Under the pieces are notes generated by a model. That model did no database searches. It was given only the letters and a program-made list of their open reading frames with translations, and had not been told where the DNA came from. The position numbers were made by a program, and so were the translations under genes. 64,000 nucleotides of DNA, from positions 1,860,001-1,924,000 of the forward strand of contig BQMF02000001.1 in the NCBI GenBank assembly GCA_027922465.2, written 5' to 3'. The stretch comes from Turritopsis dohrnii. Its lineage: Eukaryota; Cnidaria; Hydrozoa; Anthoathecata; Oceaniidae. This document shows, piece after piece, positions 45,201 through 55,100 of the stretch. The stretch's first letter is position 1. The number at the start of each line of letters is the position of its first letter.

Positions 45201-46879
45201 ATGAAAAAAGTGAAATAAAATCCATGGGGCAATATCGTGAAAAAAATTCGCTGCGGTGAAGGTCATTTTTATTGAAATAGCGTGTATGTTTCTATAGAAA
45301 TGCACTCCTTCACAGTGAATTTTCAGCAAATGGATGATAGTTCTGTTTTGATTTGAGTCTTAATAAAAATTTTCATTTCTTTGGTAGACATCGACGAATG
45401 TTCAATGAAAGGTCTCAAGATGTGTGATCATATTTGCCGGAACACAATGGGGAGTTACTCATGCATTTGCAAAAGAGGTTACCATCTGGCGAAAGATAAT
45501 GTCAGATGTGAACGTAAGAATAATCGAATGAAACAATAAAGGAATGCTACTGTCTATTAATGTTTTTTTGTCTTGATATTTCAGGAGACACTCTCCCTTT
45601 CGAGCGAGAGGATAGTGGAGTAGATGAGACTACAAACAATAAGTGTGATCCACTTGGTGGTTCCACATGTGTTTGCAAGAAACCATTTGTTTACAATAGT
45701 AAATCGAAAAAATGCCAACTACCAGGTATAAAAATTGACCTTTGCCATTCTTATATATCTTACTTTCCATGTTTAGGCTTTTGTTTATTTTTTGATAGAA
45801 GAGAAAGCAAACACTACTCAGAAACCCACACTTTCATCAACAAAGACAACGGTCGTGGAGCCAAGCAAGTGTTCTAGTTGGTTTTCAAGAATGTGCGACT
45901 GGAAATGCATTGTGGGAGATCGATTCAAGATGAATCAATGCGTGTGTCCTGATGGTTACCGCAAATTTTATTTTGGCAGATGCGTCGGTAAAACGCCTTG
46001 TAGTTGAATAATTATTGACTAACAATTGTTGACGTTGCCATGGTACCGGTAGCATTGCGAACAATTTCGTTACTATGCTAGTCAGCTATTCCTCTAAAAG
46101 CCTGTTTGGTGGCGGGGGTAGGTCTTTTTTTTACTTCTGATGTGCATATGTTTCCATAGATACGAACGAATGCTTGGTCGCCAACAGATGTAGCAACAAA
46201 CAAAAATGTTTCAACACCAAAGGTTCATTTAAGTGTGTAAATTATGCCTGTCCTGACGGCTATCATAAACTTTCACACGGGTACGTATCTCCCCTTTGAA
46301 AAGTAATTTGTTTGATATTTTTATTTGTTTGTCTCTTTATGATGACTTCGATCATGCTCAAGTTGCCGTTGGTCGAAAGAAGGGAAGAACTCCTTTGAGA
46401 CACGATATACCCAATGTCAACTTTTATCTTTCATTTTTAAGGAGCTGTGCAAAGTCCTGCAGAATCAACGGAAAACATGGATATTGTCGGCGATCTTACG
46501 TATTTTACCATACAAAGGCGTTAGCAAAAAACACGCCCGCCAAGAAAAAATTATTAACTTTACGAGCCAATGAAAATATTGTAGATAACATGGGGAAAGC
46601 ACAATTCTATATTCAGAATGGGAATTCGAATTTCAAAATACGCCCTTATCATGATAGGGCGGAGTTACAAACTGCAAGAGTGCTGCGCTACCATGGTGAC
46701 AGTGATGTTGTCATAGTATCTGACATCTTTGATGGTTCGAATAGGTTAGTTTGCAGAACCAAATTTATCATTTATATCAACATTGGAAAATATGTATTTT
46801 AAAATATTTTATACAGAAGAAAGACTGGAACGTTCTTCTCAAGTCCTTCCTTGCAAATTTCTTTATTCAGAATCTATTG
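33221..46879 (+). CDS. Secreted hemicentin/fibulin-like matrix protein with embedded mucin repeat, 23 exons, ~2,124 aa
   Basis: Exons: 33221-33377 (signal peptide), 34621-34875 (Ig), 34977-35147 and 35297-35470 (TSP1), 35625-35893, 36158-36309, 36395-36606 (G2F), 36808-36858, 37924-38040, 38577-38714, 39135-39401, 40957-41091, 41180-41314 (EGF), 41396-44212 (EGF with mucin insert), 44288-44407, 44482-44610, 44859-44990, 45388-45513 (EGF), 45585-45725, 45799-45987, 46160-46280, 46442-46744, 46816-46879 (fibulin-type end, TGA). All phases agree; total 6,375 nt. Evidence: an Ig domain with WQR and DSGRYSC, two WSxW TSP1 repeats, a nidogen-type G2F domain (IYWG, VNGF, Y.E.), calcium-binding EGFs starting D-I-N/D-E-C, and a fibulin C-terminal module. 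This is the order at the C-terminal end of hemicentin, without the VWA domain and the long Ig array. Hemicentins and fibulins act in basement membranes and cell anchorage. A short hemicentin paralogue is likely, though a separate family is possible. Confidence 0.88.
35942..36105. mobile_element. Short palindromic element in a G2F intron, with telomere-like core
   Basis: GACACTTCCCCGAGGACA near the left end pairs with CGGGGAAGTGTC...GTCCTCG at the right. The core at 36044-36062 is GGGTTAGGGTTAGGGTTA, i.e. about three TTAGGG units. It lies in the intron between the first two G2F exons. Confidence 0.5.
36626..36746. mobile_element. CCCAGTGGG MITE, copy A
   Basis: About 121 bp from CCCAGTGAG to CCCACTGGG, with inner inverted words TTGTTGAAAAATCACTG and CAGTGACGTTTTGACG. 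The centre reads GAGTGCATTTCTGTAGAAGTA then TTTCAATAAAACTGTTCTTC. At least seven related copies lie at 38894, 40168, 45043, 45223, 47447, 58361 and 59420. This copy begins in the intron directly after the last G2F exon. Confidence 0.75.
37246..37320 (+). repeat. tRNA-derived SINE head or tRNA pseudogene
   Basis: An A-box-like TGGCATAACGGTAGCG (37254-37269) and a perfect B box GGTTCGAGTCC (37297-37307) are spaced as in a tRNA. TTCGG and CCGGA can form an anticodon stem, but the loop between them has eight bases and the T stem does not pair well. This points to a degenerate tRNA-like pol III promoter rather than a working tRNA. It lies in an intron of the matrix-protein gene. Confidence 0.5.
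38894..39003. mobile_element. CCCAGTGGG MITE, copy B
   Basis: Diverged copy, inverted relative to A. CACTGCGATAAAGAGCAATT at the left and CTATAGAACTGCACTCC, then CGCAGTGATTTTTCGAC, at the right. Intronic, just before the two-EGF exon 39135-39401. Confidence 0.65.
39488..40078. mobile_element. Pogo/Tigger-like MITE with CTAACTCGAC repeats, ~590 bp
   Basis: The left end CAGTCGCCCCCCGCTAACTC follows a TA. The right end is the inverted form (GTCGAGTTAGCGGGAGCGGG). Several CTAACTCGAC or CTATCTCGAC words lie inside both ends. It resembles pogo/Tigger non-autonomous elements, which start CAG and duplicate TA. The interior has no transposase. Intronic in the matrix-protein gene. Confidence 0.6.
40168..40296. 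mobile_element. CCCAGTGGG MITE, copy C
   Basis: Diverged copy in the same orientation as B: TCATTGCGACGAAGAGCATT, then TATAATAGTGTGTATATTTCC, AATACACTCCTTCGC and CGACCCATTG at the end. Confidence 0.6.
40409..40582. mobile_element. Pogo-like MITE with TA duplication, 174 bp
   Basis: The left end CAGTAGACTCTCTCTAACTC and the right end (read in reverse complement) CAGTGGACTCTCTATACTTC are flanked on both sides by TA (40407-40408, 40583-40584). Inside are repeated GAGAGTTCGAGTTATAGAGAG-like words. The same family occurs at 53215-53315 and at the window end (63950). Confidence 0.75.
41396..44212 (+). CDS. Exon 14 of the matrix protein: EGF half, Thr-rich repeat array, EGF half
   Basis: The 2,817-nt exon starts with [20 protein letters not shown] and the fourth EGF cysteine (YSC). 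It then runs about 110 residues of Ser/Thr/Lys linker, about 770 residues of 31-residue repeats, and ends with [13 protein letters not shown], which supplies the fifth and sixth EGF cysteines. Phase is 1 at both ends like the other EGF exons. Repeat consensus: [15 protein letters not shown], then [16 protein letters not shown] 649-codon antisense ORF exists because the 93-bp period keeps the opposite strand open; it is not a gene. Confidence 0.88.
41836..44160 (+). repeat. 93-bp tandem repeat, 25 units, coding for a mucin-like domain
   Basis: Successive ACCACTTCTGAACCG words are spaced exactly 93 bp (41836, 41929 ... 44068; 24 intervals). Each unit encodes 31 residues rich in Thr and Glu. Unit types alternate between KVISQLE/KVISQFE and KETASLE/KETTSLE. 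A four-unit block recurs at 372 bp (the TCTCTAGGG variant at 42797 and 43169), and a two-unit block recurs at 186 bp. This is higher-order structure expected from recent unequal exchange. Confidence 0.93.
45043..45150. mobile_element. CCCAGTGGG MITE, copy D
   Basis: TTTGCACTGCGAAGGAGTGC, ATTTCTATAGAAATATACAC, AATGCTCTTCATCAAAGTG, ending TTTTGCCCACTGGG. Same orientation as copy A. It lies in the intron before exon 45388-45513, only about 70 bp from copy E. Confidence 0.75.
45223..45336. mobile_element. CCCAGTGGG MITE, copy E
   Basis: Inverted relative to copy D: GAAGGTCATTTTTATTGAAA, GTTTCTATAGAAATGCACTC, then CACAGTGAATTTTCAGCAAA. Copies D and E therefore face each other in one intron and could form a large hairpin in the pre-mRNA. 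Confidence 0.7.
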
Positions 46880-47446
46880 ATTATCATTATCATTTTAAGT
46901 TTGTAGTTTGAGAGGCTAAAGTATACCTTTCCAGACAACCCCTTTTTGTCTTTACGATATAAAGAAACCCTGAATTACAGGGTTATCTTTCCGGATTTTC
47001 CATTGCATTTGGCTTTTCGATTGTGCTCGTAGTAATTTGAAAATTTCCTGGCCAACAGATTTCACATATATAACTCTTTGCATTCAATTTTACAATAGGT
47101 CGTTTCTATTTTGCACTTCTTTCGATCACGTGACTAATCGATAGTGATTATACACCATCACATCACGTGGTTGATTTGAGTGCACAAAAAAACTATATTT
47201 GTATATTGCAGCATTATAGAATGAACAATATATAGAGACAAACAATTATTTCCAGCGAGTAATCTTTGAAAATCTGAACAACCTATTTTGATCGTTATCG
47301 TTTCCTTTGAAGTAGCTACATGCTGAGATAAAACATTTCTTTCACAATGAAAAAATAAAAGTCGTTTAAAAACACTGCATTACACAATTGAGTATAGTGA
47401 TGTGCTCAACCGTCGAAACAATACTGAGTAACTCAATCGGATAGCA

Positions 47447-47549
47447 AAGGTCACTGCGATGAAGAGCATTTTTATTGAAATAGTGTGTAATTTCTTTTGA
47501 AATGCACTCCTACGTAGAGATTTTTCAACAAATTTGCCCATTGGGTTTC
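47447..47549. mobile_element. CCCAGTGGG MITE, copy F
   Basis: GGTCACTGCGATGAAGAGCA, ATTGAAATAGTGTGTAATTT, AAATGCACTCCTACG, then GAGATTTTTCAACAAATTTG and CCCATTGGG at the end. Intergenic, so the family is not restricted to introns. Confidence 0.72.
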
Positions 47550-47741
47550 TATTGATAAGTTTTCCTTCCGCATCATTAGTAATGATGCTCTCCATCCTCC
47601 ATGCTCTCCATCCTCTCCATGCTCTCCATCCTCTTGTCTTCAGCCTATTAAAATAGAACTACGTGATTTTACTTTAACCATCGATCAGGAGATAATATAA
47701 GTTCGTTCAAATAATGGAAAAGTTAACATTCAATACAGATT

Positions 47742-48099
47742 TTAGATTGATTCAAATACGGCAACATGGGATGGTGAACTTGCAGAACATGACATTAAAT
47801 TTCCGTGAGGATTCGGGGAGAATTTGTAGCAGCATTGGCTGCAAAATTTGTCTTCCCAGGTAGCCAGATGATGTTGTAATACCACAGCAGAGTCCTTTGT
47901 TTCAACCGGAAGAGTCGAGTGTTTGGAAACAAAAGCAAAGAAGTGCAAGGGTGAACCCATGCCTAAAATAGCTGAAATGAGCTTGGCATCTCTTCGCTTT
48001 CTCATTCCTATCCCTGTAGAATGGGAATTTGAAATCCCGTAAACTTGGAGGACTCATCCAAATTTCAATGAAATTCTCAGTTGCTTCTTGCATCTTCAT
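47742..48099 (-). pseudogene. Possible small gene or retro-relic read in two frames
   Basis: On the minus strand one frame opens at 48099 with MKMQEATENFIEIWMSPPSL. A second frame, overlapping near 48010, continues as RDAKLISAILGMGSPLHFFA through a Cys-containing stretch (KFCSQCCYKF) to a stop at 47742. Composition is mixed and codon use looks coding, but a one-base shift would be needed to join the frames. CCCATTCTACAG at 48013-48024 could instead be a splice acceptor. The family is not recognised. Confidence 0.3.
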
Positions 48100-49107
48100 T
48101 TAGTTCTGTTCAAAATGTTGTTTTCGTTTATGTTCTCATTTTAATCGCAACGAAAACGTGCGCGAAAACAATAGATTCGATAATAGAAAAATAATAGAAA
48201 AAAATGACATTAAAAATTAAAAGTTGATCATTGAAAAATGATAATGTATTTCAGCCTTTAGTACCACGTTTATTGAACGATTCTCTAGATGGTTATAGTC
48301 ATAAAAATGTGTCTTCAGGAAAACATCGCATTCAACTGCAAGGTATAGCTGATCTTTTTTATTTGAAATTCGAGAAATTTTAAGTGAAACATTTTTCTAG
48401 TCAGTATATCAAATAGCGAAAACATTAAACTTCAGACTAGAAGAGAGAAGTGAGTGATTTTTCTTTCAAATGAATCAACTTATGCAGTTTCTCATATAAT
48501 TGTAAGAGAATTGTAGTTAAAACGTTTCAGAACGGATGTCGACAGCATATATGAAGTCATAGAGTTAAAGATTTTTTTGTGAGTTCATGGTTCATTAACA
48601 TTATGTTGTAAGACCTGGTTTCTCACATAAAGTTATGAGGATTTATAAAGATAAAGCAACTGTACTCTTTTTCAATTAGTTTTTAAACATCGTTGGTCGA
48701 AAAGTACCAGTTTTATCTGAGAGAAATTTTTCTACATTTTGGAATGATCCAAAGTTTCGTCAATTTTAATGTAAACCAGATTTTCGTTTACACAGCAATG
48801 AGAACCAGGTTGATTCTAATCGTTGAAATTATGAATGTTTTGATCTGAAGATATTCCATTTAATCACCTTGAATATGTCAGGCTTGATGACATACAAATA
48901 TGTAAATCTGGTCGTTAGTCGGAAAAGAAAACAAAAAAACTAAAAAATATTACTAATTACTGAAACTATTTTCGTTGACAATTTTTTTGGGGTGATCATC
49001 TATTTTGAGGAATGTAATGACAAGGAGAGAATGAAGAGCATTTGTTGTAAAAAACCTCAAGAAGACGTTTGATTTGATGTAAATAAAGTTTGCAATCACT
49101 TGAACAT

Positions 49108-52100
49108 ATGCTGAAAAAATATATTTTACGAAAACAAAAACGAAAATCAAGCCAGGATGATAACGCGATTGCATTGAAAAATGAGACTGAATTGGAGAGA
49201 GATGGTTTCCTTAAAGATGACACGCAACTGGTCGAAGAATACGATGACTTATCCTTCATCGTTGATTACATTGGTTCGGAATATGTTTCCGAGGCTCAGT
49301 CAGTACCACTTTTGATGGAGACACTCAAAAGAATAAAGAAACAGCATACAAAAACACTACGAGTGGATGTTGTGTTGAACAGTGGAGTTTTAAAGGTGAC
49401 GGACATTGAACAAGGTGCCTTACTCATCACTGCCCCTTTATACGCTATATCATTATGTGCCCAAGAACAACTTCGTGGTTTTGAAACAACCTTCGCGTTG
49501 AACATAACTTTGAGAAGAATTCACATGTGTCATGTATTTCAAGCTGGTTCCATGCTGGAGGTATGTTTTGAATTTTGGTTTGATGGATAACTCGAATGTA
49601 TTTCATTGGGTCAATAGCTGATCATTTTATCTAACTGCTATCGTAAATATTTTGTCCATATCTATGTTATGCGGTTATGTTTTTAAAATAATAAAACGCA
49701 AAGCATTTTCTCTATGATGCTTGAAATGAGCAACACTCTATGTTGGTGCGGTGTAGCGTTCACACGCAAATAAGTTCACATCTCTGTCACACATCTTCAA
49801 CATTCGACCATGCTTTTCGCTAGTTTTTTTGTTGCGCCAAAATGGCCGTAATGTTAGTATTTTCTGAAAGTTTCACTTGAAACATATTTCTCATCACCAA
49901 AGCCTTTGGATTTGTTTGTGTGACTCCTGAAATGGATCAAAGCCATTTGAGCAGATTCTAACTACATTCAAATAATTTTAAGAATTTTGTGGCATCAGTT
50001 TATTTTATGATTCACGAAACTGCCTATTTTTCGTTTTCATTGCTATGTAGCTGTAAACGAGTGTTCTCCTCTTTCCTTCTTTTCTTTTTTTCCCTGGTCG
50101 GGTATGTTTTTAATTATTTTCTTAATTATGGCGCCAAAAACCCTGACCTGGATTTGTTAAAAATAGCCTATGTTCTTACTACTGCTTGAATTTCAGGCTG
50201 CATCTATTGTCCGCTCGATCGCTTTATCGTTTCGGTCTGTGGCGAAGGATTTGAAAGAGAAAAAATACGACAGTGTGGCCATTGATCGAGCTCGCTCGGA
50301 TTCTGAATCATCGGCCTCAAAATATCGTGTTCGTGTCGAATCAGATGGGAGTAAAGAATTTGATGCAATTGCAAGAAGACATCTTTCTCGTGTTGGCACG
50401 TTGCCTACCTTGCAGTCTGTTGAGAATATACAGGATGAAACCTGCGGCAAGGTATGTTCGATTTACTGGTTTTATCAGTAATCTGGTTTAAATGAAGATG
50501 TGAATGGCTTTCCTTATTTTGTTTTTTGTGTGTGTCAAGGTAAATGCTGTCAGTGTGTCCGTCCTCTTGCATCGTACGTCATCATCTTCCTGCTCTAATG
50601 ACAACACTAACGAACGGCTCGATGTCGGGCAGAGTGGATGTTCCTCTGATCAAGAACAAGCAAATGAGAAATTGTAAATGAAATACTCGCATTATTCCGA
50701 CTTTTGAGTTTCTATATCGCTAGTCCGATATCCGAGAGGTTTTATTTGTGTAGATGATCGCATTCCGGATATTAATGTCATTTCATAATGTGAATTTGTT
50801 TAGTTTCGTGGCTGACTTGACTGACTTGTTTTCAAAAGGTGCTGAAGCTGTCGCCAGGTATGAGAAAATCTTGTTACTAAAACAAACGGTACTAAAAATA
50901 AAATTTAAATTGATGGCGCGGAAATTGCATGTATCAAATACTGGTGGTGTTCGGGTTTTAGGGGTGATAAAGAAACGCTTATAAAGTGTCTTGAAGATGG
51001 TCTATCACTGGACACAGTTGACAAAAATCATCGAAGCTTGCTGCACTACTCTGTGTTGAAAAACAAAGTTGATATTGCGGAATTCTTATTGGAGAGGTTG
51101 CTATTTTCTTTGTTTGAATAATTGATTGAAAATAAAAACTGTTACCTGTTCTATCCTACCCTACTCAATAGATTCATAAAATATTGATATTTTGCAAATA
51201 ATAGAGGTGCAGATGTCAACAAAGAAGGGTTGAAAGACCAAACGGCGTTGCATTTGGCTGCTGCTGAAGGCAATCGAGCAATCACAAAGATTTTACTGGC
51301 TAACGGAGCAAATATTCGCGCTAAAGACTGTTACTTGTGAGATTATTACTTGTCTGATGTAAATTAAAAATGGAAATTGAGAAATCATCTCCTACTGAAA
51401 ATAAAGCAAAACTTCCTAATTTATGCTCTTGCAACGACATTGTTATTTATTTATTTGATTTCATTTCAGTTTTCCCAATGATCTTCTCTAAACAGTTTTC
51501 ATTTTCTGCATGTTTTCAGTCGAACACCTCTCCACTACTGTGCAGGATGCTTACAAAGCTTGGAAGTCTCTTATGTTCTGGTGGAGCATGGTGCACGAAT
51601 AGAAGACAATGATATTGAAGGTGTTCGCCCGGTGGATTTGCACTTGGTACAAACCGCATCAAGCTTTTCTAACTTTGAAAAAAAAAAAAAAAAAATGAAA
51701 ACACCACTTTTAATGCATTGTAACAGCTTGGCAAGGAGCAGAACGAGCGTGATGTTGATCTATTTTAAATGCTGTCGTTTGATTCTTAGGAGCTGCGTGA
51801 AATGCAGAACAGACTCATCCAGTCTGCGTGTGAAGCCTTTGCAGGAGCTGATATTTCAAGATCTCGATCCAATTCTGCAGCCTCGTCTTCACATTCTGGA
51901 TCTTTCATTTCCTCCGCAAAATCACCAGGTCCTATCAGAAACAGTCATACCAAGCTGCTTCGAAGTGGTTCTTTACGGCTGAAAGCTTCACCAAGTTTGC
52001 ACAGCATACAAGACGTTGCGGATAGTGAAACTCCAAATCCTGAATTTCCAATACCTGAACCAACATCGCGTGAGTAGTTCTTTTGTTTTCAAAAAACATG

Positions 52101-55100
52101 TTTTGTTTGTTTGTTTGTTTGTCTGTTCAATTTATTTAGTCGGATTATTAATTTTACATAGCTAAGAATACACTACATACGTAAATATGCGTATAAATAG
52201 CTAATCTATCCCGACTGAAATATTTACAATTACTTTTAACGGTATCAATACTTGTATAGATAACTACAAGACATTCAGGATTTGAAATTACAACTGGCAT
52301 TCTTTACATTCACAGTTTTGACCGTTCCACTTTTTTATGATATTTTTAAGAGCGTAGAGAGTTGCAGAGGTTTTGACATGATGAGGTAATTTGTTTGATT
52401 GTTTTGATTCATTTTGTTTTTGTCGTTTTTAGAAAAGGATATGGCGCGAGATGTATCCGAGGCTCAACAGTCTCAAAACGCAGCGTATGCACACGACCGG
52501 TCCGTCGAATTAATTCTTTCTGAAGCACAAAGTGATCGGCTCCAAGCAAGTGTCGTGAGTCCAGCTGGACAAACTGGACAAAGTCTGGAGGATGATTCAA
52601 AGCTTAACCAGCATATAGATGATCTAAAGGTTACATACCAGGCTTCATAAGAAACTTGTTTCGCTATAGTTCATTCATATTTTAAGGTTGTGTTTAGACA
52701 TCGCATCGTGTCGTATCACTTTCACGTTTGTTCAAGAAGGATGCGGCCACCGACGCCCTTTCAGTCCTGGTCACACTTTCTGGAAATGCCGAATGTCAGT
52801 CAACTATCTTGGCCAACTTGTGTCTTCCAAAAGCATCAAGTAAGTTTCTTTTGTTTTTTTTTAGGTGACGAGTGAGAGCGTATTTCTGTTACAGTTGTCC
52901 TTATATGTCTAGGTCAGCTCGTATCATTGGCGCGGTCCGTTCATTCAAGAAATCTGAACTTGCAACAGATCTCAAAACTTCTCAGTAACTTATTTAACGT
53001 AAGATTTATAATTTTTTTTCTTTCGCAGTGAATGTGAACTCGGTTATAAAGAAAAAAAGTTTTCGAAAGTCCTCTCTGGCAATGATGTGAAACACCTTGA
53101 AAATGAAATATACTTGCTAGTGTTTCATTGATAAACAGTCATCATTGACGCTATATTACCAGAACTCATATGGCTTCGTGGATGTGTCTCACAATTGCAG
53201 AACTAGTCTCGATACAGTGGACTCTCGAAAACTCGAACTCTCAGGGGATCGACAAAGAAGTTCGAGTTTTGAGGACTTCGAGAAATCGAGTGTTCGAGTT
53301 ACCAAGAGTTGACTGTAATATCAATGTCAGCACTTAAGGTACCACCGATTGATTTAATACCACCGAATGATTTTAAATACGTGCAACTTTTTAAATTTAA
53401 CAATTTTAAATCTGAAAAATAACACACAATTTCCAAATCCGGCAATTGTTCTTTGTGTAAATTTTCATGAAAATTGGAGAGCTTTAGAAATCTGACAAAA
53501 TGACTGTCAAATTTGAAATCAGCACCTTTCAATTGTGCTTTGCGCAAATTGTAATGAAAAGTTGATCCGAATTTGTCAACCTGAAGTCAATAAAAGATTT
53601 TATTACTAAGGTGTGTGCGGAAATGGCTTACATGCAAGTTTTAATCGAATTATTTACTTCAGTGAGATCGTCCAAAATGTTTCAGAGATGGTATAGAACG
53701 ACAATACCAATACTTCGCTATAGCGAACTTAAAAAAACTTTGGTTGAATTATAAAGGAAAGCTTTGAAATGCATTCATCTGTTTCTAATGTAGTTTGTTG
53801 TTATTTCGTGCAGGTTAGCGGACCAGCAGGGCGGCAAAAATGCGTTTCTGCTGGCTTATTAAAAACCGTGGTTGACTTGCTTGATGCAGCCGAACCTGTG
53901 CAGGTATCTCGGTGATATCAAAAAGATTTCCAGCACTTTCCAACAACACCTAACTTATCTCCTTGTTTGTTATAGGGCGCCTGTCTTTCCATACTCAATG
54001 AATTGCTGCAGACAGAACACGAAAGAGATTATTCCGGTACCATAACCGGAATTCCGATTGAACCGTTGCTTGCCATCATCAAATCAATTGATACTTCACA
54101 GAACGAGGTAGAGCAAAGTACCCGGGAAAAACCTAAGATTCGTCTGACGCAAAGTATCGATTCTGGTTACCCAGGGTCACCATTCATGGAGAGAAGTACA
54201 TCTATGAAAAAGAAGCGCGAAGACAGCGAATGTCTTATTTTGAAATCTTACTCGTGGGGAAGAACCGCCAAAGGATACTTAAAAGGTGATGCGGTCATCG
54301 CTTCGGAAAGTATCGGCAGAGGTCGCTCAGAGAGTTTCAGCAATTCTTCCGATACCGTACAAGAATCGAGTTTAACGGCTGGCCGAAGAAACAATAGGAA
54401 CAGCGATTCTGATACAAATAACTTCGTACTTTCGCGGCACCGCCGATACAGCCGTGAAAGTAGTAGTAGCATCGAAGGACAAAACAACTTTTTAAAACCA
54501 TCAAAAACGAGTGTGGTAGCAAGACATGTGGCCATGAAAATGCTCGCTGCCAGTAGCAGAAATGACAAACTACAAGAGCAGTTGGCTAAACCACGCATAC
54601 TAAAGCTACTTGTCGAGTGTCTGGACGACTTTGACGAAGAGATCGTTATGCAAGCTGCTGCTACCTTGGCGAATATCGCCATCAACGTGGAAACGCACGA
54701 ACAGATGAACAAAGGGAATATCAATGAAAACCTCGTAAGATTATTGAAAAATACAAACCCGAAAATAACATTTCAGGCAGCACGAGGTCTGATTTACCTA
54801 GGTCATGACGTAGAAGAAATATACATTTTCCACGCTCTCCCTGAGGAAGACTCGCATCAATCTGTGATCTATGCCACGGAAGACGACGGAAGAACTTACA
54901 TTAAAGGAACAACGGTGGAGAACTTAGTATTCACCCTAACAAAAGACATTCATATGTTATGGGCGGGTCCTCCCACACAAAATACACCAAACGATAAATT
55001 AAATGCCGGACGAGGTGGTTCTAAATATCGTACCAAGTTTGTCTCTTCAGAAGTACAGATTATTAACTTTGTTCTCTCCACCTTCCAAACTTATGTTCAT

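Larger units (their letters stand above)
46880..49107. other. Intergenic region between the matrix-protein and RasGEF genes
   Basis: 2.2 kb. It contains MITE copy F, a small CTCTCCATCCTC/CATG tandem at 47588-47632 and a possible antisense small gene or relic (47742-48099). The RasGEF promoter and any 5' UTR exon should lie in the distal part; AAATAAAG at 49081-49088 could be a weak acceptor before the first coding exon. Confidence 0.45.

Noticed and set aside
54248..54724. Minus-strand ORF of 158 codons
   Set aside because: Opposite the armadillo-like part of the RasGEF exon. No domain, and no independent splice context.
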